This document shows, piece after piece, positions 55,112 to 63,473 of a stretch of DNA of 64,000 nucleotides; the first letter of the stretch is position 1; every line of letters begins with the position of its first letter. The DNA is taken from NCBI RefSeq assembly GCF_027105055.1, contig NZ_CP114264.1, positions 1,302,001 through 1,366,000 on the forward strand, written 5' to 3'. The DNA is from Acinetobacter sp. TR3. Lineage in GTDB: Bacteria; Pseudomonadota; Gammaproteobacteria; Pseudomonadales; Moraxellaceae. The translations under genes and the position numbers were made by a program. A model generated the notes under the pieces. The model saw nothing but the letters and a program-made list of their open reading frames with translations, did no database searches and was not told where the DNA came from.

Positions 55112-55657
55112 TTAACGACGTCTACTACTCGAGCGACTTCGCCCACGAGCCATACCACCGAGCGCATTTAACACCGCCATTTTGCTCATACTGCCTGAAG
55201 CATGGGCATGACAGATTGCAGCAGCTAACGCATCGGCTGCATCAGCCTGTGGTTGAATGCTTAGGTTCAATAAACGCATCACCATCATTTGTACTTGCTC
55301 TTTTTCAGCAGCGCCGTAACCTACCACTGACTGTTTGATTTGACGAGCAGTATATTCCGCGACTTGTAGGTCTAAATTGACCAACGCCGCAATCGCAGCG
55401 CCACGGGCTTGTCCAAGTTTTAACGCAGAATCAGGGTTCTGCGCCATGAAAACTTGTTCAACGGCAGCCTCAGTAGGCCCGTGAAATTTAACAATACGTT
55501 CAACACCTGCAAAAATACGTTTTAGTCGTTCAGGCATTGCTTGAGTTTCAGTACGAATAGTTCCCGCATCGACAAAACGTAGTTTATTGCCATCTTTTTC
55601 GATAATTCCATAACCTGTTAAGCGTGAACCAGGATCAATACCAATAATTAATGACAT
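55112..55657 (-). CDS. ruvC: Holliday junction resolvase RuvC
   Basis: 181 residues. The RNase H-like fold has its catalytic acids in order: Asp8 ([14 protein letters not shown]), Glu67 (AAVEQVF), Asp139 and Asp142 ([14 protein letters not shown]). It nicks four-way junctions symmetrically, working with RuvAB. The C-terminal tail [10 protein letters not shown] is unusually Arg/Ser-rich and basic, likely for DNA contact. It stands apart from ruvAB, as in other Acinetobacter. Confidence 0.95.
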   Translation of the reverse strand: MSLIIGIDPGSRLTGYGIIEKDGNKLRFVDAGTIRTETQAMPERLKRIFAGVERIVKFHGPTEAAVEQVFMAQNPDSALKLGQARGAAIAALVNLDLQVAEYTARQIKQSVVGYGAAEKEQVQMMVMRLLNLSIQPQADAADALAAAICHAHASGSMSKMAVLNALGGMARGRSRSSSRRR

Positions 55658-55977
55658 GTCGAACTATAAAAATGAAAGATTGTTGATATTGTTACATAGC
55701 AGGCTTTTCGATGCATAATATTTTTGTAGGATTTTGAATTATAAAAAAATAGTGGATTTATTAAACAGAGTTAGTTTTATTGAGTACATATTCCAAAATT
55801 CGGTCTCTTTTCAACAGATCAACTAATAAGACTCATTTTGATTTGTTTTTGATCAATTTGTGTTTAATTTGAGCGTTAGGCAGTAAATTATGTGATTTTT
55901 CTAAAAAAAATTTGCATTGTGGGGGAGATGGGCGTATAAAGCATCTCATTGATCAAACATGTTGATCAAGATGTTGA
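55658..55977 (+). other. Spacer before initiator tRNA, AT-rich
   Basis: 320 bases between ruvC and the tRNA. No gene seen. It holds the tRNA promoter (listed separately) and a probable ruvC promoter on the minus strand. Confidence 0.5.
55912..55940 (+). promoter_or_regulatory. Sigma-70-like promoter of initiator tRNA
   Basis: TTGCAT, exactly 17 bases, then TATAAA, 37 bases before the first tRNA base. The spacer contains a GGGGG run. Confidence 0.7.
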
Positions 55978-56054
<77 letters not shown>

Positions 56055-56242
56055 CTTTAAAGTTAATTGAATATTAGCTCTGTGATTATTGAGTTGTTGT
56101 TATCTGAAAGATTAGACAGCAATTAAGTTAGCTGAAATAACCCTAAAGAAAGCTAAAAATTATTAGATTCTAGAATTGTAGTTTACCTCTCTCCATATAT
56201 CTAGCGTTATAGTAAATCCAAATCGATCACTTGAGCTCAGAA

Positions 56243-56476
56243 ATGAGTGATTTTGTGTTGAAAATTATTAATGAATGGCGTGTAGCCAAAGCCAGCAATG
56301 GCAATGAAATTTGTGTGCAAATTATCCCGATGAAACGTCAACAAAATACGTTGTATGGTTTCAAATGGGTAGAGGTTGGAAAGAAAATCCAGCTAGAGTC
56401 GGGTCGAGAAGTCGATTTTAATCTAGATGGGAAAAGCTTCTATACCGATGTTAATCAGCTTTATCGATTAATATAG
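56243..56476 (+). CDS. Small hypothetical protein
   Basis: 77 residues from the ATG at 56243 (a TTG at 56231 is an alternative). The sequence MSDFVLKIINEWRVAKASNG...YGFKWVEVGKKIQLESGREVDF is beta-rich and lacks known motifs. It lies between the initiator tRNA and the first cold-shock gene, on the same strand. Confidence 0.55.
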   Translation: MSDFVLKIINEWRVAKASNGNEICVQIIPMKRQQNTLYGFKWVEVGKKIQLESGREVDFNLDGKSFYTDVNQLYRLI

Positions 56477-56583
56477 ATAATTTACGCACTTGAAGTATCT
56501 ATTGGTTAAAGATAGATTGGGTTAAATCAATATTCATAATTTGATTTAATTCATAAATGAACAAAGTTTAAAGGTTTAAAAGT

Positions 56584-56793
56584 ATGTCTGATACAGTTAC
56601 TGGTACTGTTAAGTGGTTTAACGAAACTAAAGGTTTTGGTTTCATTCAAGCTGATTCTGGCCAAGATGTTTTTGCTCACTTCAGCGAAATCCAAAGCAAT
56701 GGTTTCAAAGTATTAAACGAAGGCCAACGCGTTTCGTTTGTACTTGGTCAAGGTAAAAAAGGACCACAAGCAACTACAATTAAAGTTATCTAA
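56584..56793 (+). CDS. CspA-family cold-shock protein, copy 1
   Basis: 69 residues. A single OB-fold nucleic-acid chaperone with RNP1 KGFGFI and RNP2 VFAHF. It differs from copy 2 at only a few residues (SNGFKVLNE against [16 protein letters not shown] against ATLITVI). The conserved AT-rich leader of about 95 bases may make its mRNA cold-responsive, as in other csp genes (inference). Confidence 0.95.
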   Translation: MSDTVTGTVKWFNETKGFGFIQADSGQDVFAHFSEIQSNGFKVLNEGQRVSFVLGQGKKGPQATTIKVI

Positions 56794-56805
56794 TAAGATT
56801 GCTTG

Positions 56806-56837
56806 AAAAAAAGCTCACTTTATGTGGGCTTTTTTTA
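56806..56837 (+). terminator. Terminator after csp copy 1
   Basis: AAAAAAAGCTCAC pairs with GTGGGCTTTTTTT over a 5-base loop (one G:T pair), followed by the T-tract. Confidence 0.93.
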
Positions 56838-57187
56838 TATCTAAAAACTATCTTTTGATTTCTAGTTGTGCTTTGCATGAAATTCTAAGCTTTATAGAGG
56901 TTGATCTTCTGCCTAAAAGCCGAATTCTGTATAAGAAAGCAATCAGTAAATTTGTATATAAGAAAATCTTAAATGGGAAAGATAAAATATTTTTTATGAT
57001 CTATTGTGAGTAAATCTTAAGTTTTATAGATTGTGTAACTACACCATCAAGGCTAATTTTTTGATTTAGCAAAGAATGTTGTTTTTATATGATTTGGTTT
57101 ATTAAAGTTCAACTTCATTCATTCAAGAGATAAAACTTTCAATACTTTCATAGATCCACTATCTCGTATGACTTAAAATTTGCTATG
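56838..57187 (+). other. Spacer between csp copies 1 and 2
   Basis: 350 AT-rich bases with no convincing gene. A 63-codon open frame at 56822 begins inside the terminator and has no ribosome-binding site. Confidence 0.5.
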
Positions 57188-57283
57188 CTTGCAGTATCTG
57201 TCAAATAAAGATAGATTAAGTTAAGTCAGAATGAAAATTTTGATTTAATTTATAAATGAACAAATTTTAAAAGGTTTAAAAGT

Positions 57284-57493
57284 ATGTCTGATACAGTTAC
57301 TGGTACTGTTAAGTGGTTTAACGAAACTAAAGGTTTTGGTTTCATTCAAGCTGATTCTGGCCAAGATGTTTTTGCTCACTTCAGCGAAATCCAAAGCAAG
57401 GGTTTTAAAGTATTACAAGAAGGCCAACGCGTTTCTTTCGTACTTGGTCAAGGTAAGAAAGGACCACAAGCAACTCTCATCACTGTTATCTAA
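57284..57493 (+). CDS. CspA-family cold-shock protein, copy 2
   Basis: 69 residues, a near-identical tandem copy of the preceding csp, with KGFGFI and VFAHF intact. The leader is also duplicated, so both copies likely respond to the same signal. Confidence 0.95.
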   Translation: MSDTVTGTVKWFNETKGFGFIQADSGQDVFAHFSEIQSKGFKVLQEGQRVSFVLGQGKKGPQATLITVI

Positions 57494-57506
57494 TTTTTAG
57501 ACCAGT

Positions 57507-57535
57507 AAAAAAAGCTCACATATGTGGGCTTTTTT
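57507..57535 (+). terminator. Terminator after csp copy 2
   Basis: AAAAAAGCTCACA pairs with TGTGGGCTTTTTT around a short AT loop. Confidence 0.93.
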
Positions 57536-57888
57536 GATGTTTTTTATGTGCGAAAAAGCCATCAAAATAATTTTAAATATAATTATTTGATTGAAATAAA
57601 TGAAATTTTACAATTTTTTAAATGTTGAAAACGATTGTTTTTTAATAGGATTTTTAAATAATACAACTATTCGATCCCAATTTTTCATCTAGAGTTAGAT
57701 AATGTTTGTGCCGAAAAAGTAAAGTGGTGTATATTGAATAATAACTAGAAGAATAACACTGTTGATTCAGAAAATCTTTCATCTCGTAGTTTAGATAAAC
57801 CTTTCGTGTTATCAGATTTAATCTCAGAGTTTATGATTCCAAGTTACTTGCTACTAAGCATTCCAAATATTTCTAATAGGTTAAGTAT
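57536..57888 (+). other. Spacer and leader before csp copy 3
   Basis: 353 bases, AT-rich, no gene. The last 40 bases form the leader of the third csp and end in GGTTAAGTAT before the ATG. Only this last stretch resembles the leaders of copies 1 and 2. Confidence 0.5.
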
Positions 57889-58107
57889 ATGTCTAACACT
57901 GTGACTGGTACAGTTAAATGGTTCAATGAAACTAAAGGTTTTGGCTTTATTCATGCGGATTCTGGGCAAGATGTATTTGCTCATTTTAGTGAAATCCAAA
58001 GTAACGGTTTTAAGGTTTTACATGAAGGGCAACGTGTTTCATTCACTATTGCTGATGGTAAAAAAGGACCTCAAGCAACTGGTATTACAGTAATTGCTCA
58101 AAACTAA
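57889..58107 (+). CDS. CspA-family cold-shock protein, copy 3
   Basis: 72 residues, same OB-fold motifs (KGFGFI, VFAHF) but more diverged at DNA level and with a longer C terminus (GITVIAQN). Its leader is different, so regulation may differ. The array order suggests copy 3 split off first. Confidence 0.95.
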   Translation: MSNTVTGTVKWFNETKGFGFIHADSGQDVFAHFSEIQSNGFKVLHEGQRVSFTIADGKKGPQATGITVIAQN

Positions 58108-58116
58108 ACATCTAAT

Positions 58117-58147
58117 TAAAAAAGCTCACTATTGTGAGCTTTTTTAA
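58117..58147 (+). terminator. Terminator after csp copy 3
   Basis: AAAAAAGCTCAC pairs with GTGAGCTTTTTT over TATT, perfect stem. Confidence 0.94.
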
Positions 58148-58244
58148 TTTTCGGATGGTATCTGTAAATTTTAATCATCATTATTTCTTGCAATGTACCT
58201 ATTTTTGTCACAATTTAATCTATTGGTTAAAAAAATGCACTAGC

Positions 58245-58445
58245 ATGTTATTAGACTTTTTGCTAATTTTAACTGGTGGATTATTTAGGCAAATTAACAA
58301 TTGCCGTACATTAAATGAGCGCAAAGTTATGGAAAACTTAGAGCAATTGACTCAAGGTTTTGAGCAAGAAGTTCATGTACATTGTAAACGATCTATAGGT
58401 ACGTTGTTGTTTAGTTTCGTAGTTTTGATCGCAACGAGCTTCTAG
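58245..58445 (+). CDS. Small membrane-type hypothetical protein
   Basis: 66 residues from the ATG at 58245. A hydrophobic start (MLLDFLLILTGGLF) and hydrophobic end (TLLFSFVVLIATSF) flank a charged centre. This suggests a two-helix small membrane protein, but no ribosome-binding site or family is seen. An upstream in-frame ATG at 58134 overlaps the csp terminator and is unlikely. It ends 20 bases before the IS4 end. Confidence 0.4.
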   Translation: MLLDFLLILTGGLFRQINNCRTLNERKVMENLEQLTQGFEQEVHVHCKRSIGTLLFSFVVLIATSF

Positions 58446-58487
58446 TGAAAAAAGCACCTTAGGGTCACTGCTGTCCCATAAATATCA

Positions 58488-58517
58488 CAAGAAGAACCTC
58501 AGTTGAGGTTCTTCTTG
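58488..58517. terminator. Strong hairpin at the IS4 transposase 3' end
   Basis: A perfect 14-bp stem, CAAGAAGAACCTCA against TGAGGTTCTTCTTG, with a GT loop. It overlaps the ancestral IS4 transposase stop codon (58499-58501). Confidence 0.75.
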
Positions 58518-58812
58518 CTTATTCCACTTTTTGTCAGGTAAAACAGAGCCTTCAATGGTTTCCTTTCAAATAAGTTCACCTGAATAATTCTTAATAATCT
58601 TTGAACACTCCATCCTTATTGTGCCATATGTTTCGCAAAACTCACCAGTAAATACGCGATTAGTGCAATCCATATTTGTGTTTGTATCGCATTGCGGCTA
58701 CGACCTAGAAACGATTTCAATTTTAGGTTTTGCTTGATCGCTTTAAAAAATAGTTCTACTTTCCATCGATCTTTATAAATTGCAGCAATGGTAGATGCAG
58801 CTAAATGAAAGT
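58499..58812 (-). pseudogene. IS4 transposase, C-terminal part
   Basis: Reads NFHLAASTIAAIYKDRWKVE, LKLKSFLGRSRNAIQTQIWI and LLVSFAKHMAQ, then a stop at 58616-58618. The frame continues with GWSVQRLLRIIQVNLFERKP to a natural stop at 58499. The YREK-type region of IS4 transposases is visible. It joins to the N-terminal part at 61392-62251 when the IS630 element is removed. It is inactive by insertion and by the nonsense change. Confidence 0.88.
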
Positions 58813-58826
58813 TATAGTAAAACCGT

Positions 58827-59303
58827 TTAATTATTCATACATTTATTGAAAAATAACCGAAATAATTGATCAATTGAATCAACCAACCACTCTTTACGCT
58901 TGCGTTTAACCCATGCCCACATCTTTTCTATAGGATTTAAATCAGGACTGTATGCAGGAAGCCAAAGTATCTGATGCCCTTGTTGTTCCAATAACGCCTG
59001 AGTATCCGCTCTTTTATGAAATGTTGCATTATCCATAACCACACTACTATTCTTCGGTAATTCAGGGATCAGTAATCGCTCAACCCAAAAATGAAAAACA
59101 TCAGCATTGATTTTGCAATCAAATAATCCTACTGCAAACAATTTCTGTTGATGAATTGCTCCAATTGCATTGGTCTGATTTTTTAACTGCCAATTATATT
59201 GTCCAAAGCATGGTTTTCCTCTTTGCGAATAACCATTAGGTCTATGATCATGTGACTTGAAGCCACTTTCATCAAGGTAGACAATAGGATGACTTTTTTC
59301 TAA
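58827..59303 (-). pseudogene. IS630 transposase, C-terminal part (DDE domain)
   Basis: Starts at the IS5 boundary with LEKSHPIVYLDESGF (first catalytic Asp), then HDHRPNGYSQRGKPC, VVMDNATFHK (second Asp) and LPAYSPDLNPIEKMWAW (Glu). It ends at 58827 close to the element's end. It is separated from its N-terminal half by the IS5 element. An internal ATG gives a 104-codon subframe that should not be taken as a complete gene. Confidence 0.88.
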
Positions 59304-59307
59304 GAAC

Positions 59308-59838
59308 CTATCCAGAATATTTTCTATGCAAAAGTAGCCTTAAAAAGGCTAAATTAATGAACTGAAGGCTCGTATTTAGGTGCTTTTCACAGTTTTTCCA
59401 AAGCCTTCTACATTTTTCTAACCAAGCAAATGATCTTTCCACAACCCAGCGTTGTGGTATGACTGCAAATTTATGTAATTCACTTCGTTTAGCAACTTCA
59501 ACTCGCGCTCTGATTAAATCATTAACAGCCAAAGAAAAGGGTTCGCCTGTATAACCACCATCAACAAGTACAACCTCTACATTTTGTAAGGTGTCTCTAT
59601 GTAAAGTTATGGCATCTAATGCACCTTGACGATCTGTTTTATCTGCTGTCGTAATAAATATTCCATGAGGCAGACCTTGAGTATCAACAATGATATGTCT
59701 TTTAATCCCTGAAACTCTTTTACCAGCGTCATAGCCTTTATTACGTGCGGTATCTGTGTTTTTTACACTTTGTGAATCAATGATGATAAAGCTCGTTTGT
59801 TCTTTCCGTCCATTGTTGATACGGGCCTCGCCAACCAC
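59308..59838 (-). CDS. IS5-family transposase, second frame (catalytic)
   Basis: 176 codons: IIIDSQSVKNTDTARNKGYD (catalytic Asp), VVLVDGGYTGEPF (second Asp) and RWVVERSFAWLEKCRRLWKN (Glu in the Y-x2-R-x3-E-like signature). It is probably translated as a fusion with the first frame by -1 slippage at the A7 run near 59845. Nothing looks damaged. Confidence 0.9.
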   Translation of the reverse strand: MVGEARINNGRKEQTSFIIIDSQSVKNTDTARNKGYDAGKRVSGIKRHIIVDTQGLPHGIFITTADKTDRQGALDAITLHRDTLQNVEVVLVDGGYTGEPFSLAVNDLIRARVEVAKRSELHKFAVIPQRWVVERSFAWLEKCRRLWKNCEKHLNTSLQFINLAFLRLLLHRKYSG

Positions 59839-60109
59839 ATTTTTTTAAAGCTTGCTCAAGTATGCTAGGTTCAGTTTCTGATGGTTTTCTATTCCAAATT
59901 GAGAAGTAATAATGCACAGTGCTTTTAGGTGGAAAGTCTCGAGGAAGCATACTCCATTGACATCCACTTTTTAGAATATAGAGCAAGGCGCAAAACACTT
60001 CATAGACATCAACGACTCTTGGACGTGTTTGTTTTCTTCCGCTCAATAGTAACGGTTTAATTTCTTTAAAGGCTTCTCGACTAATGTCGCTGGGATATGG
60101 TTTTCTCAT
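59777..60109 (-). CDS. IS5-family transposase, first frame
   Basis: 110 codons beginning MRKPYPSDISREAFKEIKPL, then the DUF4096-like helix region (VFCALLYILKSGCQWSMLPR, YYFSIWNR). It overlaps the catalytic frame by 62 bases, and an A7 run at LKK lies in the overlap. The intact two-frame layout suggests the transposase could still be made. Its promoter side has been moved away by the IS1 insertion, which starts about 50 bases upstream. Confidence 0.88.
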   Translation of the reverse strand: MRKPYPSDISREAFKEIKPLLLSGRKQTRPRVVDVYEVFCALLYILKSGCQWSMLPRDFPPKSTVHYYFSIWNRKPSETEPSILEQALKKCGWRGPYQQWTERTNELYHH

Positions 60110-60161
60110 GGGGGAGAATTTAACAAATTATTTTTCCAATTGCCAAAAAAGAATGAAATTA

Positions 60162-60966
60162 GGTGGTGTTCTAAAAAGTATGCTCATAAGAAAAGGAGGC
60201 AACGAGGAACAATTCAGCTATATTTAAATGTGTGAAAATCGAAATAGAACTTCATTGTCCTCGATGCCAGAGTACAAGTATAAAGAAGAATGGCATTAAA
60301 CACGATGGTAAGCAAAACTATCGTTGTAAAGAATGTAATAGGCAGTTTGTGGGTGACCATAATTTGACGTATTTAGGCTGTCATTCAAAAGCGGTCAAAT
60401 TGATTTTGCTTATGCTTGTGCGATGTTGTGGCATTCGGGATATTGCAAAGATTACGAGGTTTAGTATTGGCAAGATACTTAAAACGCTTACACAATCAAA
60501 TCATGAAGTAATTCCTCAAAGAACTCATTATAAATGCTTGGAAGTTGATGAATTTTGGACATTTGTAGGCAACAAGAAAGATAAGCATTGGCTACAGTAC
60601 GTCTATGATAGAAGTAGCGGAGAAATAGTGGCTTTTGTATGGGGAGGAAGAGATGCTCATACAGCACAAAGGCTAAAAAACCGTTTAGAAGAACTGGGTA
60701 TTACTTATGATTGTATATCGAGTGATCATTGGGAAAGTTTCATCAAAATTTTTAAGCCGGACCAAGAAGGGAAATATTATACAGTCGGGATAGAAGGAAA
60801 CAACTGCCAATTAAGACACCGCATAAGGCGAGCAGTAAGAAGAACATGCTGTTTTTCGAAGAAGGTATTGAATCATGTAAAAGCTTTTAATCTTGGATTC
60901 TTTTACATTAACCACAGTTTTGTATAGTGATGTTAAAATGATCAGCATACATTTTGAAACACCACC
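60162..60966 (+). mobile_element. IS1-family insertion sequence, copy B
   Basis: 805 bases with ends GGTGGTGTT[C]TAAAAAGTATG and the complement CATACATTTTGAAACACCACC. It is flanked by a perfect 8-base duplication TGAAATTA (60154-60161 and 60967-60974), the size expected for IS1. It is inserted within the end region of the IS5 element. It is a relative of copy A at 36886, not identical. Confidence 0.93.
60232..60927 (+). CDS. IS1-family transposase (copy B)
   Basis: 231 residues, GTG start. Zinc ribbon (CPRCQSTSIKKNG, CKECNRQF), helix-turn-helix (IRDIAKITRFSIGKILKTL) and catalytic part (LEVDEFWTFVGNK, ISSDHWESF, EGNNCQLRHRIRR). It is one continuous frame, not the InsA/InsB split of classical IS1. 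With its fresh target duplication it appears to be the newest insertion in the nest. Confidence 0.92.
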   Translation: MKIEIELHCPRCQSTSIKKNGIKHDGKQNYRCKECNRQFVGDHNLTYLGCHSKAVKLILLMLVRCCGIRDIAKITRFSIGKILKTLTQSNHEVIPQRTHYKCLEVDEFWTFVGNKKDKHWLQYVYDRSSGEIVAFVWGGRDAHTAQRLKNRLEELGITYDCISSDHWESFIKIFKPDQEGKYYTVGIEGNNCQLRHRIRRAVRRTCCFSKKVLNHVKAFNLGFFYINHSFV

Positions 60967-60992
60967 TGAAATTAATATTGGATAGGTTCTAA

Positions 60993-61354
60993 TAACTCTA
61001 TTTGTTCAATAAATCTTTCTCTAAGTTCTGAGTTAGCTTTTGGGTGACTTAGCGTCTTTTTTTTATTGTAATACCTAGGCGTTTTAAAGCATCACCAATA
61101 GATGAAGCTCCACATCCAAAACGTGCAGCCCGTTCATATTGATAGTCATCAGGATATTTTTCAACATCAGCACGTAAAGCATCATTATCGATTTTAGAAG
61201 GTTTACGTGGACGAGTTCTTTTGATCTCTATACGTTTCTTCCATTGGACAATCGTATTTTTATCAATTTCAAATTGAGCAGCAACAGCTCGAATAGAATA
61301 TCCTTCTTCAAGCTTAGCTAATACTTTCTTTCTAAAATGTTCTGAATAACTCAT
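60993..61354 (-). pseudogene. IS630 transposase, N-terminal part
   Basis: Begins MSYSEHFRKKVLAKLEEGYS at 61354, followed by a helix-turn-helix (IRAVAAQFEIDKNTIVQWKK) and RAARFGCGASSIGDALKRLG. At the A8 run near 61060 the frame moves so that KKTLSHPKANSELRERFIEQ follows, ending at the IS5 junction. In the current DNA it is read through from the IS4 frame, giving an artificial 400-codon chimera (61049-62251). Confidence 0.85.
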
Positions 61355-61391
61355 TCCATGAGTGTATGCTATTTTTAACAGATTTACTATA

Positions 61392-62251
61392 TTACTTAAA
61401 AACTCAAACGTTCTTTTCTTTTTTTCATAATAAAACTTTATACGTCTTAATCGCTTAGGTGCACCACGCTTTTTAGCATAATCACTACTCAACTCAATAT
61501 ATTCATCCGCAAGAATCCCCTTACTGGCTAACACATCTTGTTTTGATTTCACCTCATAAACTGTCTTTGGTCTCAGCCTAGTGACAAAGCTGACTTTTTG
61601 GTTGGTCATTTCTGCAAACCATTGATAATCAACATACCCTTTATCAAATACAACGATACTTCCAGACGGGAATTTGAGTCGTCGACCTTGTACCATGTCA
61701 TTTTCAATACCATCACCAAGCGCAACAAACTCAGGAATAGTGTTGCTATGATTTAACCCAACTGTAAGTTTTATACTGGCTTTGGACTCATGTACTTTTG
61801 CCCATTCACACAATGACAGTGAAAGATCAATATGACTCGCATCAAGTGAATATAATGGATTTTTAAATCGAAATTTATGAGCAATCTTGGAATTTTCACA
61901 ATGTTGAAGTAGTTGGATAAACAATTGTTGATACAAGCTAGCTGGTTGTTCTTCATTAATCCTTGCTAAGGTATTTCGTGCAATTCTTTTGGCACCAAGG
62001 TGATAAAGCTTTTCCTGTTGTGATTCGAGATTAGATTCAATGTCTCTTAAGCTTTGACGGTATGATAATTGAGACATCAAAATAACAATAAATTGATCCC
62101 ATCGTGTTGCAGATCTTAATTTTTGTCCTTGATGGTGTTGTTTTGCAAGACGTTCAAAATCTTGTCTCAAAATGGGCTTGAGTAATTGATGAAATACCGT
62201 ATTCTGATGTGACAAAATCTGAATCCTTGTAGTTGAAGTGTTTGTTCGCAC
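61392..62251 (-). pseudogene. IS4 transposase, N-terminal part
   Basis: About 286 codons from MRTNTSTTRIQILSHQNTVF. The DUF4372-like N terminus is followed by the DDE core (SLDASHIDLSLSLCEWAK, IVVFDKGYVDYQWFA). It stops being IS4-like at FEFLSNIV, exactly where the IS630 element enters. The C-terminal half resumes at 58812. Confidence 0.88.
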
Positions 62252-62312
62252 TTATATTTTAACTACTTTGGACTCAGGTTTTTTATTTAAGTCTAACTAT
62301 GGGACAGCAGTG

Positions 62313-62396
62313 CAGCATTCGCCTCTTTTCGAGTATCAAACAGACTCCCATGCACCACATGACCTTTCAATGTATGGGAGAAGCTCTCAGTCACTG
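62313..62396 (-). pseudogene. IS3-family transposase OrfB fragment
   Basis: On the minus strand NAVTESFSHTLKGHVVHGSL followed by FDTRKEANA, nearly identical to the fragment at 37915-37995. It is cut off on one side by the IS4 end. Confidence 0.85.
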
Positions 62397-62429
62397 CATT
62401 CACGAATCCATTTATCTAATGTTGAATAG

Positions 62430-62543
62430 CCGACGCCTATTGCTGAGCAATGTGGTTATCAATCTCAGTCTCGATTTACGGACCAGTTCAAACTGCTATT
62501 TGGCATGACACCAAGAGAACTTCGTAAAACAAAAAATATGTAA
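62430..62543 (+). pseudogene. AraC-family regulator, C-terminal remnant
   Basis: The frame PIAEQCGYQSQSRFTDQFK continues LLFGMTPRELRKTKNM and a stop. This is the second helix-turn-helix of AraC-type regulators (A-x2-CGY-x-S-x-S-x-F, then F-x4-G-TPRELR). A stop precedes it at 62427, next to the IS3 fragment. The rest of the gene is missing. Confidence 0.85.
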
Positions 62544-62683
62544 TTTAAAATCATTTATTCAAGTATAGCTATGTATTAATCGAGAGTTATAAGCTGTTAA
62601 ATTCGATAAAATATGTGATTTTCTAACCACTTCGAATATATTACTCAATTATCGGATCATAAAAATCAGCATTAGGTTTATAT

Positions 62684-63442
62684 ATGCATATTGATTTAAA
62701 CAGCGACTTAGGCGAAAGCTATGGTGCTTGGAAAATGGGAAATGATGAGCAGATTCTTGCGATTGTGAGTAGTGCCAATATTGCATGTGGTTTTCATGCA
62801 GGCGATCCTGTTAATATGTTAAATACCTTAAAACAAGCTGCTGCTCAAAATGTCAGTGTGGGAGCGCATGTCTCATATCCAGATCGGGTTGGTTTTGGTC
62901 GCCGTAATATGGATGTATCTTATGATGAATTATACGCAGATGTGCTTTATCAGATCTCAGCTTTACAGGGATTAGCCCAAGTCGCTGGAACGAAAGTAAC
63001 TTATGTTAAACCACATGGTGCCTTATATAACACCATTGCCACCAATTTAACTCAAGCTCAAGCAGTGATTGATGCAATACAGCATTCAGATAAAAAATTA
63101 GTTTTAGTTGCATTGGCGGGTTCACCATTAATTAATTTTGCTCGTGAGCAGGAACTTGGCATTATTTCTGAAGCGTTTGCTGATCGTGCATATCATCGTA
63201 ATGGTGAACTAGTTTCACGCCGTTTAGAAGGTGCTGTTTTACATGATGCAGAAGTCGTAGCTCAACGTGTACTGAGCATGATTCAGAACGGTGGTATTGA
63301 GTCGATTGAAGGAGATTTCACAGCGATTCAGGCTGATACAATTTGTTTACATGGTGATACCTTTGGGGCAGTACAAATGGCAGAAAAGATTCGCCAAGTA
63401 TTGTTAGAGAATAAAATTGAAGTTCGTGCTTTTTGTGCTTAA
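62684..63442 (+). CDS. pxpA: 5-oxoprolinase subunit PxpA (LamB/YcsF family)
   Basis: 252 residues: [26 protein letters not shown] (His/Asp metal-type residues), [27 protein letters not shown] and [13 protein letters not shown], all signatures of the LamB/YcsF TIM-barrel family. With PxpB and PxpC it hydrolyses 5-oxoproline to glutamate with ATP. AGG lies before the ATG. pxpB starts 31 bases later, forming the usual operon. Length is normal. Confidence 0.95.
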   Translation: MHIDLNSDLGESYGAWKMGNDEQILAIVSSANIACGFHAGDPVNMLNTLKQAAAQNVSVGAHVSYPDRVGFGRRNMDVSYDELYADVLYQISALQGLAQVAGTKVTYVKPHGALYNTIATNLTQAQAVIDAIQHSDKKLVLVALAGSPLINFAREQELGIISEAFADRAYHRNGELVSRRLEGAVLHDAEVVAQRVLSMIQNGGIESIEGDFTAIQADTICLHGDTFGAVQMAEKIRQVLLENKIEVRAFCA

Positions 63443-63473
63443 GTAAATTTTAAATGTTTTAAACGAGCTATTT

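Larger units (their letters stand above)
56489..57493 (+). repeat. Tandem duplication of a cold-shock gene with its leader
   Basis: 56489-56793 and 57188-57493 are near-copies, each about 305 bases. Similarity runs through about 95 bases of untranslated leader (from CTTG[A/C]AGTATCT to GGTTTAAAAGT before the ATG) as well as the coding region. The 394 bases between are mostly unrelated. Confidence 0.85.
59304..60989 (-). mobile_element. IS5-family element (two-frame type) inserted in the IS630 transposase
   Basis: Terminal inverted repeats GAACCTATCC at 59304 and its complement ending at 60989, extending into AATATT. They are flanked by a 3-base TAA duplication (59301-59303 and 60990-60992). 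Removing the element restores the IS630 frame as IELLEKSHPIVYLDE. It is itself interrupted by an IS1-family element near its right end; without it the length is about 870 bases. Confidence 0.9.
58815..61389 (-). mobile_element. IS630-family element inserted in the IS4 transposase
   Basis: The ends read TATAGTAAA on both sides (58813 onwards and complement at 61383-61391), consistent with a TA target duplicated on insertion, as usual for IS630. Without the IS5 insert it is about 890 bases. It carries a transposase in two frames joined by an A8 run near 61060. Confidence 0.85.
58466..62312 (-). mobile_element. IS4-family element, outer shell of a four-level IS nest
   Basis: Inverted ends CACTGCTGTCCCATA (58466-58480) and its complement (62298-62312). 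The transposase is split by an IS630-family element at 58815-61389. No target duplication is seen at the outer ends. The left flank is chromosomal sequence, while the right flank is inside an IS3 fragment, so rearrangement has occurred. Confidence 0.85.

Noticed and set aside
56822..57013. A 63-codon frame between csp copies 1 and 2
   Set aside because: It starts within the terminator of copy 1, has no ribosome-binding site and no recognisable protein features.
58827..59141. A complete small transposase gene
   Set aside because: The frame extends upstream to the IS5 boundary and is the C-terminal half of an interrupted IS630 transposase.
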